The notes under the pieces: generated by a model | Database searches by the model: none | Seen by the model: the letters and a program-made list of their open reading frames with translations, nothing else | What the model was told of the DNA's origin: nothing | Source: Eudorina sp. 2006-703-Eu-15 | Lineage: Eukaryota; Chlorophyta; Chlorophyceae; Chlamydomonadales; Volvocaceae | Assembly: GCA_003117195.1 (NCBI GenBank) | Contig: BDSI01000129.1 | Span: forward strand, 62,001-126,000 | Direction of reading: 5' to 3' | DNA length: 64,000 nucleotides | In this document: piece after piece, positions 34,926-49,430 of the stretch | Layout of the letters: the number at the start of each line of letters is the position of its first letter | How positions within the stretch are numbered: the first letter of the stretch is position 1 | Translations under genes and position numbers: made by a program

Positions 34926-36587
34926 CTTGGTCGGGATTAATGATTGGATGGGCCGTACGGTATTGCTTTGTGTCGCAGCTAGCAGCGGGCTGGCGTTAAC
35001 AACAACATACAGCAGCTGCTGACACGCAGCCAGGAGTGCGATTGGGTTTGTTAGGTAGGCTGACCACATATATAATTGCATCTCAACCCCGACTACCCGC
35101 AGCTCAATCATTAGGATAGCATTAATTATTTTCCATCCCCATTGATTGAGGAGCTGACCCCATCACAATTGATCTCGTTGGCCTGGTAGACAGCTAGGGC
35201 TAGGTAGAAAGCGGCAGAAAGCAGCCCCATGAGGTAATGGCGTAAAGCGTCGTCGTTCTAAGCCAATCAAGCTGCTGAGGTTAACTGCGCTTTGACCAGC
35301 GAAGCAAGCACACACTGCCGGTCCCCAAAGATAGATAAATACGTACACAAAGCACCTGATTGGGTTGCTTGATTGGACGTACGGCTGGCTCCTGGGTATT
35401 ACGTAGTTATACTATCTGTGATGCGAACATATATACATCAAAGGATGGCTGCGCCAGCCCTCAGTCCTCGACTCCCTTACCACGCACACGCCAGGCTTCG
35501 GCCGGCAAACGCTTGTTACTTACATTTTATTATTATTGTTACTGTTACCAGCACTGCCACTTAACCCTGCTGTACCCCATTGGGCAATGTTGTTCATCGT
35601 TGCCCACGATTAGGGTGGCCGTACCGCCGTCTACCTAATCGAATTTGCAACAGTGATTAATATCTATCTAAAAGTATCTTCGTAAACCGCTGAACGAATG
35701 AAGTCCATCCTGCTTACTTGCGAGCGACGAAATCTCATACCCAGCAGCCAAAAACGTCTCCTATCAAATCGTTCATCATAAACAACCCGCCCGGCAGCTT
35801 TCATAGCCGTCACGCGCCGCGATGAGGCCACCACGTATGGCACGACTAGCACGATCACACCAACATACGCGCATGCATATATCGTCGGCATTATTAGCTG
35901 GAAACGAACGACGATATCTACATACAGCACATACCGCTGTTGCTGGTCGCGGTCCTACCTATCTACATACACCAACTGTACCGCCGAACGGAACACTTAC
36001 ATACAGTCCCTGGGCGAGCAACATGCGTGCGCGCATGCATGACGGCACGGCAGTGGGTAGATAAGCTTTCGTTTCTAGCTTGGAAATAATATGATCGTAC
36101 GTGCGCCGAACCGAACGTCCACATTATTATTACATGGATGAGTGAAGGGAAGATTAGGAAGATGTTTGTAACCCGCTCCACACGTACACTATTACTGAGA
36201 CCAAATCAAACAACCATGTATATTTATCCCGACGGACTGGAATGCCCTAGCGATTTCAGCAGCCGAGTCCGACGAGGAATATCACGAACTTGCCATCCAT
36301 ACGTACACGACTTCCGCCGAACCCAATGTGTATTTTTGCTGATCATTGTGCTGCACGCGTGCGTACGTGCGTGTACGCAACGATCGCTTGAAAGCTTGCT
36401 GAATTACTGCGTTATTCGTAGCCACATTTGAAATGGCAGATAGAAAGGTCGTATGTACGTGAACTACGTGCACTCGGTTACTCCTCTCCGCTGGCGGTGC
36501 CGGAGGTTGACGGTGATGGCGGCGGCACGACGGCGTGTGGATGACGAGTCGGTGTCTTACTTCGGTTGTGAAATCCCTGCATGTCAA
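34926..36587. other. Intergenic region downstream of B1; partly paralogous to 56930-57690
   Basis: No confident gene. The segment 35730-36540 aligns in patches with 56930-57690, the equivalent downstream flank of B2 (for example CATTCATCATAAAC near 56970 against 35775, and GATGGCGGCGGCACG at 36513 against 57653). The stretch 36485-36540 corresponds to the proposed last exon of B2, but its frame does not join in phase with B1 exon 13. Confidence 0.5.
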
Positions 36588-37984
<1,397 letters not shown>

Positions 37985-38103
37985 TGCACACCACGCACAA
38001 GACGTCAGCGACAGCAGACATCAACGATTTATCCACGCATGCATACCCCCAATCCTTTACGCAACGGGATGGAACGATTATTGTTATTACTATTATTGTT
38101 ATT

Positions 38104-38284
<181 letters not shown>

Positions 38285-38475
38285 TAGTTATTAGTATTAA
38301 TATTATTAATTATTAATATTATTATTGTATTTCATTATCATTATTGTATGGGTCTAGTCGGTCTTCGCCCTGTTTCCTGTCTATCCTGTCTGTCAAGAGC
38401 ACTTCGGACCTGCACAGGAGGTATCATTCTCCCTGCTTCCTGCCTGTAACCTACTGCACTGGGCAACGTATTTAC

Positions 38476-41400
38476 CTGCACAGGAGGTTTCATTCGCCTT
38501 AGGACCGCACAGCTGGAAGGGGCTCTTGCGGAAGGTTGGGCAGTCCGGGGTCACGACACACCTGCAGCCGATAACAACACAGCGCAAAACTCGAGAACGA
38601 AGCGAGGAAGCAATATGCAGGAGCGTTGCATGACAGCTCATAGCTCGGGATGAGCGAGTGTTGGATAAGGCTGTCAGGTCAACAACCCCTGACAGGAATG
38701 GCTGTCATCAGAGTAGAACCTGTCAAGCCCCTCTCAGTTGGTAGTTGGTATGTGCTAGCGCATAGCTCGGGAGCAAAGTGTGGGGACAAAATGCATTAAG
38801 TGTTTGCATAATAGCACACGTATAATTCCTATGTTGTATAGATTGAATTGTTCTGGTCATCATCAGTGATTACAGTGATTATTAGTAGTGATGAGTGCGT
38901 AAATGTACATGCGTCTGTGCAGCATGAGTAGCATCGCATGCGTATGCATTGCATAAAGCCGTAAGGGCCGCGGCACGCACGCACGCACGCCATCAAATTC
39001 GGATGGCACAGGTATGTGTTAGCAAGACGCGCGTGCTTACCCGATCAAAGGTTTACGGGACCTGTCAACTACGCTGCAGTATCGTCCTGAAATGTAGTAA
39101 TACATCCAACTGCTGCGGCACTTGCAGTTGGTGATGGAGACCTGTAGCCAACCGGAGCATTCGCACGCACATTCACTCAAAACGAAATTCGACGGGAAGC
39201 TAGAGGCCCTTCAGGGAACTAAATTGCCCTGGGCCCGGATTCTGGTGAAAGGTGAGTCCTGCTGACGCCCTACCGACGGCAGATGCGTTAGATGCGTACG
39301 ACCACTAATCATTCTCAAATGGGCTTGCTGGGTCCGAATCATTCACGGACAATCCGGTATGATACTGAGCATTGCCGTGGGCTTACCACAACGGTGCAAC
39401 CGGCCGGTTCCTTTGCCGCGGTGCAGTAGTGAAAATGCGACCGGACCCCGTCCACTTTCCATATGTACATACACGATACACCATTTTACCGCGCTTCCAG
39501 CAAGCAACCAATATGTTATTTTGGCTAACTCTGGCCCTGGTCCGCAGCCTGCGATTGGCAAACCTCTTGTACTACTGCGGGTGGAGGTTCATTATGGATA
39601 CCCCGCGCATATGACCTGATCGATTGAACTCCGCGTAACATTTAACGGTATATCTTAAAACCCTTTCGAAAAGCACCGGCAACTGGGGGCGGGGTGCTCC
39701 CCCGATGTGAGCGGGCCGTTCACAGCCGCGGATATTTCAGAGTCACTGAAGGGCAACCCATATTTATTCATAATATTGCTTATTTATTGGCCACGCCTGT
39801 ACTTGACATGAGGAGATCGACTTCCGTCCCACAACAGTCCCACCAGCACCAGCACCGGACAATTTGGTTTCAAGTGACAGCTAGATAGAATGCGAGTGAG
39901 AAATAAAGCTAGCTTGCCGAACAGTGTGACTATACATACTGCGCAGGGAGTAAACAGAGCAACCGAATGCACGGTAATACATGCAGAAGGACACAAAACG
40001 AAAACGAAAACGGCCGACAGATCAAAAGAAAGTCGCCATAAAATGAATATAGGAAATGCCAACGACAGCCACAAACGCGCCAATTATACGTACCCATTTG
40101 ATACCGGTATTGTATTAATTCCATCGGGCAAACGCGCACTACGCGCGCGACTATTTGGCATGCATACATGCGGCTTCATACACATAAGCGATAAAACTAA
40201 CCTTGCAAAATTCAGGAAGGACTCTAGGTGGTGGCGGCGGCGGCGTGGGGGGTGGGGATGGCGGGAATGGCGGAGGCGGCGGTGGCGGCGACTTGCCAGA
40301 CGGTGGAAATGCGGGTCGATTGCAATCCTCATAGGTGCCTGCGTGCATCGCATTTACATTTCATTTATTTCGTCGAGTCAAGCGCTGGAATGAGTAGCTG
40401 CCATCCAGGGTCCCACGCAAGGACACTGATGTCTCTCGATTGCTGAAGGTTGAATATTTGAATGTATAAAAAAATCGTACTATTGCAATAATCGTCCCTT
40501 CAGACAATATACCGCCCCACTGCACGCAAGATTGCGACTGTCCCGGCACCTTAATCCGAAATACTACAGGCAAGGTAGGTGCGTGCGAGCGAGCGCTGCA
40601 TGATGCAGTCAAATGCGGTATATGAGGACGCACGGACCGACCACATAATACATATGCGGACGCACGCACCGACACATGGCCGGTAGCACGGCAGCGTTGT
40701 ATTCGCTGTGCACTCCCGGCATTTAGATGGATCGGCAACCTCGCACCTGCACCGCCACGGTACACATCATCACAACAAACGGGATATGTATACATATGCA
40801 TAGGTAGGTCGTCGTTGGCCAATCCATCCGCGCGCAGTCGAGAAACACAAACGGAATGCTGATTTGTATTACAATCGATATCAATTGATATTAATTTTGC
40901 GATGTGTTTACGCGGTGAATATGTCGCATTCGTAACGTATGTTAGTCGTGTATTGCGTGCAGGCCATCATCAGGCGCGTAAGAAAATCACCCGCCCACAA
41001 TTAATGTTTGGGGTAAACATCCATCTATCCATAATTGGGCAGCGGGTGGTGTATATAGTGTATAATAAGCGTAACTTTGAATAGGTAATAAGACGTGTCG
41101 GTTAGGACGGACAAGTAGGGGTCGGCTTCCTCGAAGCTGGAAAAAGGGCGGGGCCCCCTACAATCGATCCGTACAGGCCGCTTGCTTTACAACGAAAACT
41201 CTGTTACCGCGCAAGAGTGTGAGAGAGTGAAAGGGTGCCATTGAGGGTGTCGTTGATGTTGAAGGTGAATCGGCACGCATCGATTCAGAAAGCTCAAACA
41301 GATAGGTAGCCCCGAAACCAACCTGCAGTACGCGGCGCCGGCAACGGTCACCGAATCGGCATTATCATAACGCTAGACGCCTCTGCAGTACCACATCCGT

Positions 41401-44400
41401 CTGTCAAGCAGATGATTACCAAGCAAGCTTGAAACATGTTTGTTTTGCCGTGTGACTGTAGTTGTTTGGTCCGTCGGCAAGCATGCAACGCTTTAGTTAC
41501 ACGCCCGCAGCAGACGTGAACCTCTCAAATTTGCTATCAATAGCTACATCGCAAATAAGGCAAAAACAGGGTGCGAAAAAGTCGCGGTGCGTGCGACCCG
41601 GACTTCGGGCAAACGGAACTGCTGGAGCAGTTGTTGGTACACGGTATGCTATCCCTTCGCAATTTGAACGTTTGTTTCAATACATATTCCTAATTTGTAT
41701 TTATATGGCGAGACAGAAAGGCAAATCTTGATGTTGGTGCCATCTTGATGTTCAAAATATCAGAACAGTATGGAAGTTCAAATTTAGCACGCACGCGCCG
41801 CCCGTTCCTAATCCAAGTATTTAACACGCGGCATCAGTTGAAACAAACCCCAGCGCGAGAGGCGTTGGGTTTACCTGTGTCCATGGAGACCGCGGAGCTG
41901 TACTTTGACCACAATTTTTGTCAGCTAAACCAAAGACACCTTGCAATAAGACACTTAATTATGACAAACCTTGCGAATTTGTTTAGCGAATAATGAACGT
42001 TTTGCCGTTACCCACGGCGCACGCACGGCGCACGGCGCACGGACAGGTGTAATCCTAGGGGGCGCGCGGGGCCCCCCGAACGCGCTTCGCGCTAGGGCCC
42101 CGGCCAAAAAGCCCCATAGTCTTATAATCGCTGCCCCCTTAACGCATGCTATAGTGCATCGCAGGGCATATAATTCATATCGTTCATAGCATCCATGTTT
42201 TCATCCATATTAATATTGAATTAATATCATCAATATCAACTATTCTTATTATTGATATTATTATTTTGTTTTACTAGACCCCAGCGACAGGCAACGCCCG
42301 CCATAACGAGACACACAAGACGAGAAATGCTATCTAACCATGTGCACTACATACTCACAAAAGGCGACCGCCGGTCTGGAGGGTAGGTTGCTCAATCGGC
42401 GCATTATCACAGTACGAATAGGCGGTGCCGTTGTAACTCCAGTTGCTCTTGCAGGCGCAAGCACGCGTTGACGTAACCTGTGAACATTTTCACACGTTGC
42501 GGGCGCAATAATGAGAAACGCGCATAATCAACAACTGGACGGTGCAATGATGCTCGCAATTAACAGTATCGGGAATAGCATCGGGAATAGATTACGCACT
42601 TTGCAGCGGTCGTTGACGGGCTCGGGCGTCGCCGGCAGGCTCCGCTGCGGCGGCGGCGGCGGCGGGGACGTTGCAGCGTAGTACTGGGCCCATGCGTATT
42701 GCACCGGGTTATACTCAGCGGTCATGTAGTGCATCCGCTGAGCCTGGCCGACTGTGAGATGCCCCAGCGCCGCGAAACACACGGGCGTGTTGTACGTCAT
42801 GTAGTTGCCCAGCTCGTCGTACCCCGGGCTCCGGCGGCAGCTGTCCGCCCAGGCGTTCTTATCCAGGTCGGGAATTCCCAGGGTGACCCGCCAGCGACGG
42901 TACGTCGCGTCCCAGCTGCCGCCGTAGCGGCCCCAGAACAGCTCGAGGCAGTACAAGGTGGCAGCGCGATAGAACGGTAGGTTTGAAACGTAATCTGGAG
43001 CGAGGCGCGTTGAAAGGCAAACACAAAGTAAGTTTAAAATTTACCATGTCTGGATGACCCGCTTGCAAAAGGTGCGTGGTTCGTTATTAATAAGACGACG
43101 GTAGGTGGCGAAATCCATGATCGATGGAGGTAGGTAGTCCGCAAGTGAGGAGCGAGGACAGCCGCAGGCGGAGCGGCGCGCGGCGGAAACGTAACGGCGG
43201 GATCGATCGCCCGTCGGGCTGGTAAAGTGTGAGCAAGGACGGCGGACAGATTATTGCAGTCGGGACTGCAAGCCAGAGAATCCAAGGGTCGGAGCAGCTA
43301 GCGCAGGGCGGGATTCTGGCGACGACCGCTGCGTGCAATGCATAGATAAGGGAAGCGCTCGCTCCGCGCGCGTTATGGGCTGTCCACGCCAGGGGCGCTC
43401 GTCTGCTGCGTGCGGTCGAGTGGCGGCCAGGGTGGCTATCTTATTTTGCAGAGTATCTACGGCCGGAGATACTCCTTGCCCAATCGTGCTGAAAGTATCT
43501 GTCGGAATGAGCTTTTGCCGGCATTTTATGTACTCAAAGGGGCCTTTTCCCCGTGCGAGAGGCCAGAGTATCTAAAACCCTACGGTTTTTGGCCGAATAT
43601 ATTAATATATCTTAAGATAGCCACTGGCGGCCATGTAAGCTGGAGACACGCCCGGCGAGGCCTACCGAGCTACGGTAGGTCAGGAGAGCCGGCCTGTTTT
43701 GGCCAGGGAAGCCATGTTCTTAAGCCTGGGTGCGCGGCCGCGCTTTGCGGCTTGCTGGGCTCGACTCCATCCGTCAAACACAGCTGCTGACACAGGCAGT
43801 CCTGGGCCTGCTGGCAACGCATACCATGTTAGTTCAAAAACACCTTATGAGTTCCTTTGCCTGCCTTTGGAACGAAGGTGTTTCTATCTTTTTCGTTCGA
43901 CCCGTACAAACTTTTACACCGCGCTCAAGCGCATGGATTGCCGCCGCGCAGCAAACCTTCACGAGGGAATGAGGGATTCGTTCTTGAATGGGGTACCTCG
44001 CTGCTTTTTTAGCTACATCGATTAACCACATTGGCTGGTAGTTCAGTAATGTTAAATTATTATGATATATAGTTTTATTTAATAATACATACTATATGTA
44101 ATTTTATTTAATTATACATATTATAATTTAATTACACTTATATAATTGGACTTATTTAAATAAATTGTTATATATATTTTATTTGTTGTAATATTATATA
44201 AAATTAGTATATATATTTTGTTCGTCATCCGCAATATATTCCAGGGAGCAGGCGAGGTGTGTTTGTGTAGATGCCGCCCAGATATATCGAATTAACAGTT
44301 GATACAAACAAACGCATAATCGGTAGAAATTGCTGTATAATAAGGACGCACATCCGCCGGGCCGTGACGTTAGAGGCGCCACAAAAGTCTACATACTGGT

Positions 44401-47400
44401 TTCAAGTTTTTAAATTAGCCGCCCGCAGTAATCGTTTTGACAGCCGGCGTATCGCTGACGTAGTCGCCGTTGCCATCGCAGGGCCCCGCCACGTTCTGGA
44501 AGTTATGCGTGATGCCGAGATGGTGGAAGATCTCGTGCGCGAGCGTGTTTGCCCCGTCATCATAGGCCAGGGGCGAGTTGGCAACTGTCATTTGATCCCA
44601 GGATATGAACACAACAGCCGACGATGGTAGAGTGTCCGACCTACATGCATGCATGATGGCAACGAAGTAAACAGAGGAATAATAAAAGGAGTAGAATGAG
44701 GAATGAATGAACAACGCATCCGTGCTGGGGTTCAGGATGTTGACAATGATCCACGTACTTCTTGATGCTTGCTAATAATAATGATGACTTCTAACTCCTA
44801 TTACTTTGCTACCGTGATAAGGTGGCTTGCAAGCATCGATATCAGCTTGCCTGATTTACGGAACTGTTCACGCACAATTCTAGTCCAGCCATAGCTGGTA
44901 ACGATGATAGCGATGACGCACTTATCAGCATGCTTGAGAATATTACTGCGATCCGTAAATCAGGCAATTGCCTGATTTACGGATCGCAGTAATATTCTCA
45001 AGCATCATCGTTACCAATCCTTACCAATAGTTATCATCGTTATTACCAACTATGGCTGGACTATCATCCTTACCAACTATGTCTTGATACGCGTTCTTAC
45101 TGTGGCAAGATTGACCAACCAAGTGCGCCCTTCGTCACTGAGGCATCTGAGGCGATGTAGACGTTGATGGATCGAGGAAAATCAGCGGCAAGCCTGCATT
45201 CATCCAGACGGCGTACATAGCTGACATGCATCCCCCGGTATACGATGCTTAAAACATTATGTAGAATGTCGAGCGGTGGCGGGCGGTGCGAAAGGTCAGG
45301 GTAAAAAAGGGAACCCACAACCGCTCCACCCCGCCCCCTTAACACACGTATCGCTCGGCTAAAGATTAATAATATATTATATATATATAACCTTCTTTGG
45401 CTTAGGGTTTGCTTTAGGGTTGCCTAGGTAAACCTTAAACCCTATATATATATATATAACTTTATTTGCCTTATTACCCACAATATCCCAATACCCTAAT
45501 ACCCAAATAAGCATCCCGCGCACTACTGCACAAAGATGTAGGCGCAGCTGCCATAGCTGTACGTAGTACGCTTGCGCCGCCCTTACGCAGTCGCCCCAGC
45601 ACCGACGTAATGAGTTTTGGTAACGTACACCAATCAAGTCTTTAATTTGACAGGCCGTATATCCTCAGTGTCACGACTGTATATCATCGGCAGATTAATA
45701 AATAATTCAATGCACGGATACGTACGATAGCCAGGTATACATGCATACACAAATGCCTTGCTTTGCACCTACCGTACGCAATTTGTGGGAGTAAGTATTA
45801 AGCGTTTTGGCTTCGTTTTTTGAATCATCCAACCCATCCAAAGGAGATAGATGCGGCGGGTCGCTTGCTGCGCAGATCCACCGGTGTAATTATCCGTGCA
45901 CTTACGTGTTGACGAACGAGCTCAGAAGACATGCATTTCCGGTGCAGTAGTCAGACGGCATATTCAGCCACGTTTCGCGGTTCTCCAGCAACAGGTACGG
46001 ATACAAGGTTGCATTGTATCGCACTTCCTGCATGCATCGGGATGGAGTGCATACGTACAACAGCAGGTAGGAAAGCACACATATCGATGTGCACAAACCT
46101 AACTAAAGGCGTGGTAACACTACTAGCAACACCCCATGCATCCAAGGCGACGGTTGTGTATCCATGAATTTGACAATGACGCTCTTGTAGTATGAATACG
46201 CTCGTAATGGCTGACAAATAATCCGTAAATTCCGTCAACCAATTTCTTGATCAGCATGGATGTACGACATGTACGGTATGTACGGAGACCCCGAGCAGCG
46301 CGTGCACGTGACTATTTAACACATCAGCGAGCCAGCAGCAGTATTGAGAGCAAACGTATCGTTTACCTTTACGAAAAATGCAATGTTTGAAGGCTTGGCC
46401 ATAAAGTTCGCGACCCTGACCAGACGCTCAGCATACGACGGCGACAGCTCGTACATCCTCGGACCGATGGTGTCGCCGTCCGGGTAGAGGAAGACGTGGA
46501 AAACGATCGGAAAGAGCAGTTTGGGAAAGGACGTGGGGGGCTGGACGTTGAACCACGCTGGGGGCATTTTGTACGAGAAGTTGTTGGCAGGAACAGCGAA
46601 GGGCAGCTTTTGAGACACCTCAGCAGCCCCCCGCTTCTGATGAGTTCGGTCATCATCGCCACTGCCAGTGCCTTCAGCATCTGCGGCGGCCACGGTTTCC
46701 AAAGCCCTTTGAATAATAATGTTCCGTTTATTGACAGGTTCCCCAGCCTGGGCCCCAGTGCCAGGAACCGTCGATGAGGCCGCATCTGAGGACGCCCTAA
46801 TGGCGCGCAGCTCCTCGATGTCAGCGTGAAGCTGCCGCAAAGCTGAGGTGATTCGAGGGACGAGAGCCGCGAAGGTAGGGAGGGTCAGGCCGCAATTTGC
46901 ACTCAATGTGGCGGCGGCAGGGGCGAGCTCCTTCTCCTTCTGCATTGCGCCGAGCACAGCCGCTGCGAATCGCGCATCCGTAAGCTCGGAGGAGTCAGGC
47001 CAGGCAACGGTCGCGTTGGGCTGGCCTGGCACCTCCTGGGGAGCCAGAGGTACGTTCTCCGCGACCCAGGTGAACACGTCGCGAATGGCATTCAGCAGCT
47101 TGTAGTGGCACGCCTGCAGGACCAGATATGATTTGTATACATGAGCGAGCGCATGTTACATTGTTACATATATACGTTCTCACATCAGTGGAGCCCACGG
47201 GCGGGATAGCTTGGGAGTGAAAACCGTATGCCAAGTAGTGAAGTATGGTAGGTGAGCGAGTAGAGCGAGGCAAAGAAGGACAATCGCGCCTGATTCAACT
47301 GATCCTGGAATAATGGAACTACGTACGAGTACCTTGTTAATACTCGTCCGGCGGGTAGATGCATACATGCCGTGCCACCGACCGTAGCCGCGTACGTACC

Positions 47401-48809
47401 CACAACCTAAAGGACGGAACCCCGATGTACTAGATGTACGTACCTGCAGTGCGGCCGTGCCGTACAAGCTACGTGATAGGCCGTACATCTGCTCCGCAAG
47501 TGATGACGAGCAGATCCCGGGCTGTGACGTGTAGACTCGCAAAACCCGTGGATCCAAGTACGGAAGAAGGACTTCAGACGATCCTGCTTGGGTATATATA
47601 TAGCACACGCAAGTAAGCATCAGCAGGCGGTCAGAGTCGGAAATACCAACAGAGGGGTACGGCTGGTGATTGCAGTACATACACATACCAAGTAAGGGGG
47701 CAAGGGTCGGTTCCGGATAGCATGTAGCGAGACTGCGGGGGCTGCAGTTGTTCAAATCGGCATGTGTATAGCCGAGCCTGCCGTGTTGGCGCGCGCCGAG
47801 CGAGCTCTCTGGACTCGGGTACGTAGGGGAGATAGAGCTGTGTAGCGTGTTCATCAATGTCACCGCGGTCGCCACGAATACGGTTCATACGGTTCTGTAA
47901 GGGCAAAGGCATAACCGGGGACGGATGACGCGGGGCTGTAAGCCTGGCTTACAGTTCGCCCACACCGACAACGGTCACAAGCAATATTTAAGTAAGCTGC
48001 GCCTTTTACGCACCCTTAGCCTGTGACAATGGTTCCGCAGCGCTGAAGAGGAGGTACGCAATGAGGGAGATGCTGTTGGCTTGCTCGTACAGCCGTCCCG
48101 CCTCCGCCCCGCTCGCTGTACCGGTGTCCAGGACCTTCACGAATGGCCGTGCCAGCCGCGCGGCAGCATCCCGAGCCTCTGATGCTGACGAGGAACAGAA
48201 CGCATGGCACCACATAAGACGGTAGTTATGGTAACTATTAGAGTAATTAGCGAGCGTGCTGTGCGTGCGTGAAAGGGGAGCCAGCGAGCAAAATATGCAA
48301 ATAAAGGAACATTGTCCCCTAGGTGCGTGGCACACGGTGACTGAGCTGAACTATGTTTTTATGCATGTCGGTGCGTCTTGTCGACACGTATGCGGCTGGG
48401 CGGTGTGGTACGCATACGCGTAATACGCGCGGTACGTAGATGGCCACGCACATGCGTGGTTCAGTGCTAGGTGCTTCAAGTTTGCAGTGGTCACATATAC
48501 ACAATGGTTATTACGCGGTTCAAGATAAGAGGACATAATGCATCACAACAACGCAAGCTAGACTTCAGGTACGTGCGGCATCCCGGAACGGCGGGCTGTC
48601 CCTCCGCGTCCCAGTTCCGTGATCCTATCGATCCTTTCGTTCCATGTGCGCCACCCATTGCATACGTGCGTACCAGCTGGCAAAGCTCCGCCAGGATCAT
48701 CACTGACATATTGCTGCTGCAGCTTTCGCGTGCCGCAGTGAACGACTGGTAAAAGTGCTATGTTGAGGAAGTGCAAATGAAGGAGGACCAAACACACTGA
48801 CTTGACCAT
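38476..48809 (-). CDS. Gene B1: secreted M43-type metallopeptidase with duplicated Cys/Pro-rich cassette; one splice donor broken
   Basis: Exons (minus): 48674-48809, 48014-48184, 47444-47583, 46367-47113, 45906-46027, 45101-45193, 44435-44640, 42600-42994, 42359-42477, 40670-40746, 40202-40338, 39041-39141, 38476-38561; 2530 nt, all phases consistent. The ATG at 48809 opens a signal peptide followed by RKLQQQ. Exon 4 is longer than in A1, with an acidic/low-complexity insert. The zinc site is HEIFHHLGITH and the Met-turn NYMTYN. The proline linker (exon 11) is flanked by Cys exons with CACKSNW and CKCRSSW. The expected donor of intron 7 (after 44435) reads CGATTA instead of GT or GC, so normal splicing to exon 8 looks lost. 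The end is uncertain: after exon 13 a donor (GTAAAT) exists, but reading through gives a stop at 38393. It is probably a recently damaged gene. Introns 7 and 9 carry transposons. Confidence 0.75.
41112..42110. mobile_element. Unclassified dispersed repeat, copy 2, in intron 9 of B1
   Basis: A full-length partner of 36588-37984 without the long CA tract. It starts CAAGTAGGGGTCGGCTTCCT and ends near GGGCCCCGGCCAAAAA. It accounts for most of the 1.6 kb intron 9 of B1. Confidence 0.7.
43428..43624. mobile_element. hAT-like MITE in intron 7 of B1
   Basis: It starts CAGGGTGGCTATCTTA and ends TAAGATAGCCAC, with TGGCGGCC on both sides (43421-43428 and 43625-43632), an 8 bp target duplication as expected of hAT elements. 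The last bases of the right inverted repeat are missing. It is about 85 percent identical to the element at 51422-51662, with one internal deletion. Confidence 0.8.
43640..44230. other. Rest of intron 7 of B1: uncharacterised block and AT-rich stretch
   Basis: The block 43640-44030 carries plus-strand frames of 80-126 codons with no recognised domain; it is absent from the other copies, so it is probably inserted DNA. The block 44040-44225 is a plain AT-rich stretch. Confidence 0.4.
44881..45061. repeat. Nested palindrome in intron 6 of B1
   Basis: The core 44931-45004 is a perfect inverted repeat with 37-base arms and no spacer (centre CAATTG). An outer pair, AGTCCAGCCATAG near 44881 and CTATGGCTGGACT ending at 45061, also pairs, with AACGATGATA beside it. 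A third, partial copy of the inner arm lies at 44847-44862. It looks like a small foldback element. Confidence 0.85.
47907..47954. repeat. Short dispersed repeat ending in a hairpin, in intron 2 of B1
   Basis: It has the same hairpin CTGTAAGCCTGGCTTACAG as 21126-21144, again preceded by a CAAAGGC.TAACC...GGATGAC segment. Confidence 0.6.
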
Positions 48810-49430
48810 TTCGATATACGTGCGTAGTCCTTTGTTTCAACCTACGTATCTTGTAAAGTTTTTGAATAGCAAATAAAAGCAGATAGCGAATAATGAGAAG
48901 CCTGTCAGGTATCTTTACCTAAGCAGTACACTTACTGCTTACCACCTTATTGTCAAATAACTCGACTGTTTAGCTAATGTATTAAATCGCCATGTTAGAA
49001 TGAAGAACTCAACAAGGCAAAAGTTTTATCCACGTATTGCGGCAGGGTGTGCTTTTGGTCACAAGAAACACAAAAAGTGTTGTAATTTATATCTAAATAT
49101 TCTAAAAACCAAACACAAGACCAAACACGATACGTAAGCAACCTAGTGCAGTACGATCGCCACGCGCCAACAGAGATTCGTGAACACCTGGCCCTGCAGT
49201 AAAAGAGCCACATGCATTTTTAAGATAAATAAAATATGGTTGTTTGTAAAAACTGGCATTTGCGAAACTGTCCATTAATAAGCAATCAGCATGATCACGT
49301 GGGCCGTTACTGCTCAACCATCGAGCTTCGACAAAGGCCTACCTCTGAGTGCAGTATTTCTCAAACTCTGACAGAATATACGTGTCTAATCATACCAGAT
49401 GTGACTGGGCCAACGTGATGCATGAACCGT
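48810..49430 (-). promoter_or_regulatory. Upstream region of B1, conserved in a duplicate at 54460-55105
   Basis: About 620 bases immediately upstream of the B1 start codon are kept at roughly 80-85 percent identity beside the truncated exon 1 at 54345-54459. The block should contain the promoter and 5' UTR. No TATA box or named motif was identified. The level of identity may simply reflect recent duplication. Confidence 0.4.

Noticed and set aside
45390..45465. TTTAGGG-like words and their complement, suggesting interstitial telomere repeat.
   Set aside because: Only one or two imperfect units occur within an AT-rich inverted repeat.
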